Assembly: GCA_937880125.1 (NCBI GenBank)
Contig: CALFLU010000072.1
Location: 1 to 35,245 of the forward strand
Direction of reading: 5' to 3'
DNA from: an uncultured Eubacteriaceae bacterium
Lineage (GTDB): Bacteria; Bacillota; Clostridia; Eubacteriales; UBA1433
Length of the DNA stretch: 35,245 nt
Part shown: positions 33,278-35,245 of the stretch, piece by piece
How the letters are laid out: the number at the start of each line of letters is the position of its first letter
Position numbering within the stretch: position 1 is the first letter of the stretch
Position numbers and translations under genes: made by a program
The notes under the pieces: generated by a model
Databases searched by the model: none
Seen by the model: the letters and a program-made list of their open reading frames with translations, nothing else
Told to the model about the DNA's origin: nothing

Positions 33278-33544
33278 ATGATTCAGCAAAAAACACATAT
33301 AGGGGTCGAAGGTGGACTACATGGAAAAGTAGCATCAGCCTTGGTTGAACTGGCAAGCAAATGCAAAAGTGAAATACATATTCAAAAAGAACACGCGACA
33401 ATTAATGCAAAAAGTATTATCGGGGTTATGATTTTAAACGTAAAAGAAGGCGACGAAGTTCTCGTTCAAATAGATGGTATTGATGAAGCGAAAGCGATGA
33501 GCAGCATCTTGTCTTTGCTCAGCGGCGAGAATACAGCAAACTGA
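33278..33544 (+). CDS. HPr-family phosphocarrier-like protein with atypical active site
   Basis: An 88-residue HPr-fold protein. Numbering matches HPr exactly: His15 lies in GLHGKVA and Ser46 in NAKSIIGVM. HPr normally has His15-Ala-Arg17-Pro18; here these are His-Gly-Lys-Val. Arg17 supports His15 phosphorylation by enzyme I, so that reaction may be weak or absent, while the HprK target Ser46 is intact. A regulatory (Crh-like) rather than sugar-transport role is an inference. AAGAAAGGG precedes the ATG. It lies just upstream of rny with its own promoter and a hairpin terminator. Confidence 0.88.
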   Translation: MIQQKTHIGVEGGLHGKVASALVELASKCKSEIHIQKEHATINAKSIIGVMILNVKEGDEVLVQIDGIDEAKAMSSILSLLSGENTAN

Positions 33545-33574
33545 GGAATTTGATTTTTTATCATTTTCCCGCTT

Positions 33575-33608
33575 AACCAAAAGAGTCTTCTCCTTTGGTT
33601 TCTTTTGT
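33575..33608 (+). terminator. Probable terminator after the HPr-like gene
   Basis: AACCAAA/TTTGGTT and GAG/CTC pair around a TCTT loop, with one A-C mismatch, followed by TCTTTTGTTG. The U-tract is interrupted. It is the main structure in the 292-nt gap between the HPr-like gene and rny, apart from the rny promoter. Confidence 0.6.
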
Positions 33609-33688
33609 TGTTGATTTTTCGAAAAGATGGTGCCTTTTATGCTTATTTTCCACACAAAAGAACTTGCGAGCTCTGTAATGAGATTATC

Positions 33689-33717
33689 TTGACATAAAGG
33701 GCTAAACCGTTTAAAAT
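33689..33717 (+). promoter_or_regulatory. Promoter of rny
   Basis: A perfect TTGACA and TAAAAT are 17 bp apart. The -10 box lies 119 nt before the rny ATG, giving a long leader of about 110 nt in which I see no known riboswitch or ORF. Confidence 0.65.
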
Positions 33718-33836
33718 TAATTTGTTGGGATAAAAATATTCAGTTACTCTATTTGCTATTTAACTTTGCTATTATTTCTTTTATACGTAGATGTTCGACA
33801 GCTGATTGATTTTTGAAAACTAAATAAGGAGGAAGT

Positions 33837-35245
33837 ATGGAAAATATATTTATCAGAATACTATTGGCATTGCTTTGCTTGGGCGCGGGATTGGTCGGAG
33901 GATATTTTTTAAGAAAATATATGAACGAAAGCAAAATCAACAATGCCACAAAAACAGCCAACTCCATGGTGGAAGACGCCATTAAGGAAGGCGAAAGAAT
34001 AAAGAAAGAAAAATTACTTGAGACAAAAGAGGAAATCCACGCTCTGAGAACCGAGCTGGACAAAGAAAGCCGAGATCGAAGAAACGAGCTGCAAAGATTA
34101 GAAAAACGTGTCATTTTCAAAGAAGAAAATTTAGATAAAAAATTAGAAAACATTGAAAGAAAAGAAGAATCTTTAACTGATAAGAACAAAAAACTCGAAT
34201 TAAAAGAAGCCGAGTTGGAGTTGCTTACAAAAAAGCAGCTTCAAGAACTCGAAAAAATATCACAGCTTACCTTTGAAGAAGCCAGAGAACTGCTTTTGGC
34301 AAATGTTGAAAACAGAATTACCCGTGAAATGGCGATTATGGTGAAAAATAAAGAAGCCGAAGCCAAAACGGAAGCAGATAAAAAAGCCCGAGAGATTATA
34401 TCTTGTGCCATACAAAAATGTGCTGCGGACCATGTGTCCGAGTCTACCGTTTCGGTGGTTTCACTGCCCAGCGATGAAATGAAAGGTCGCATCATCGGGC
34501 GCGAAGGCCGAAACATTCGCACACTGGAGACTCTTACGGGCGTCGATTTGATTATCGATGACACTCCGGAAGCTGTTATTTTATCCGCTTTTGATCCTAT
34601 CAAACGCGAAATAGCAAGAAACACTTTAGAAAAACTGATTAGCGATGGAAGAATACACCCGGCACGAATAGAAGAAATGGTCAATAACTCGAAAAAAGAA
34701 ATTGACGACAAAATAAAAGAAATGGGCGAACAGGCCGTCTTTGAAGTGGGTCTGCATAAGTTGCACCCCGAAATTGTAAAACTCATCGGTCGACTTCATT
34801 ACCGCACCAGCTATGGACAAAATATCTTAAAACATTCACTGGAAGTTGCTTACCTGGCAGGTGTGATGGCGGATGAATTGGGTGCAAATGCAAAAATTGC
34901 CCGCCGCGCAGGTTTGTTGCACGATATCGGCAAAGCCGTGGACCACGAAATCGAAGGTCCCCATGTCACCATCGGTGTCGATATCCTCAAAAGATATAAA
35001 GAAAACAACGACGTTATTCACGCTGTTGAGGCCCACCACGACGATGTGGAACCAAAAACCATCGAAGCCGTGCTTGTGCAGGCGGCGGATGCCATTTCCG
35101 CGGCAAGACCGGGCGCGAGGCGTGAAACCTTGGAAACCTATATCAAACGACTGCAAAAACTGGAAGAAATTGCCATGTCCTTCCCTGAAGAAGACAAATC
35201 CTTTGCCATTCAGGCAGGGCGCGAGGTGAGAATCCTTGTTAAATC
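33837..35245 (+). CDS. rny: Ribonuclease Y, partial (C-terminus beyond window)
   Basis: An open frame of 469 codons to the window edge; RNase Y is usually about 515 residues. It starts MENIFIRILLALLCLGAGLV, an N-terminal membrane helix (about 5-24), followed by a long charged coiled coil to about residue 190. The KH domain with GRIIGREGRNI begins at about 217, and the HD domain has HD at 362-363 in LLHDIGKAVDHE and AHHDDVEP beyond. RNase Y is the membrane-anchored endonuclease that starts mRNA decay in Firmicutes. GGAGGAAG precedes the ATG. spoVS and ymdB, common downstream neighbours, are outside the window. Confidence 0.97.
   Translation, partial: MENIFIRILLALLCLGAGLVGGYFLRKYMNESKINNATKTANSMVEDAIKEGERIKKEKLLETKEEIHALRTELDKESRDRRNELQRLEKRVIFKEENLDKKLENIERKEESLTDKNKKLELKEAELELLTKKQLQELEKISQLTFEEARELLLANVENRITREMAIMVKNKEAEAKTEADKKAREIISCAIQKCAADHVSESTVSVVSLPSDEMKGRIIGREGRNIRTLETLTGVDLIIDDTPEAVILSAFDPIKREIARNTLEKLISDGRIHPARIEEMVNNSKKEIDDKIKEMGEQAVFEVGLHKLHPEIVKLIGRLHYRTSYGQNILKHSLEVAYLAGVMADELGANAKIARRAGLLHDIGKAVDHEIEGPHVTIGVDILKRYKENNDVIHAVEAHHDDVEPKTIEAVLVQAADAISAARPGARRETLETYIKRLQKLEEIAMSFPEEDKSFAIQAGREVRILVK

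Noticed and set aside
33811..33832. A stretch similar to the TTGAAAACTAAATA sequence that often flanks Firmicute rRNA spacers
   Set aside because: No rRNA or tRNA sequence is adjacent; it is simply the AT-rich leader ahead of the rny ribosome binding site.
33743..34189. Minus-strand open frames opposite rny
   Set aside because: They are Ser/Leu/Phe-rich mirror frames of the RNase Y coiled coil.

Overview
The window looks like a chromosomal segment of a low-to-moderate GC Bacillota, most likely class Clostridia. The evidence is gene order and gene families: the dapF-yicC-remA-gmk-rpoZ-priA-def-fmt-rsmB-rlmN-prpC-prkC-rsgA-thiN string, rpmB divergent from the asp23/fakA/recG string, sepF-ylmH-rluD, and an HPr-like gene ahead of RNase Y. 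No prophage, insertion sequence, CRISPR array, rRNA or tRNA gene was seen. This is dense core-genome DNA, with no gene-free stretch longer than about 300 bases.

Layout. (1) 1-2312: acetate kinase (minus, cut by the window edge) diverges from tmcAL (plus). (2) 2345-7924, minus: asp23-like gene, fakA, recG, rsmD, coaD and a small coiled-coil gene, ending at a terminator shared with tmcAL. (3) 8108-8296: rpmB alone on plus. (4) 8400-22351, minus: one long housekeeping cluster from dapF to thiN, covering lysine/peptidoglycan precursor synthesis, RNA metabolism, guanylate kinase, RNAP omega, replication restart, N-formyl-Met handling, rRNA methylation, the PrpC/PrkC phosphatase/kinase pair, the RsgA GTPase and thiamine pyrophosphokinase. 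Several junctions are 4-nt stop/start overlaps. (5) 22475-26273, plus: rqcH, then a two-gene K+ uptake operon (KtrB/TrkH-type channel and KtrA/TrkA-type regulator). (6) 26277-32862, minus: queG, gltX, an HlyD-like membrane protein, yggS, sepF, ylmH and rluD. (7) 32936-35245: a DUF1858 gene (minus) diverges from an HPr-like gene (plus), followed by rny, cut by the window edge.

Themes: translation and RNA modification dominate (tmcAL, rsmD, rlmN, rsmB, fmt, def, rpmB, rsgA, rqcH, gltX, queG, rluD, ylmH, rny), joined by cell division (sepF) and PASTA-kinase signalling.

Most notable observations. First, three genes (rlmN, ktrB, queG) have no Shine-Dalgarno sequence and carry a promoter -10 box ending exactly 6 nt before the ATG, which predicts leaderless mRNAs. 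Second, gltX carries an apparent one-base deletion exactly in its HIGH signature. Third, the HPr-like protein keeps His15 and Ser46 but has lost the usual Arg17/Pro18. Fourth, a perfect 10-bp inverted repeat lies between rpoZ and priA, where coaBC usually sits. I did not find a clearly new multi-gene system; the region is otherwise ordinary.
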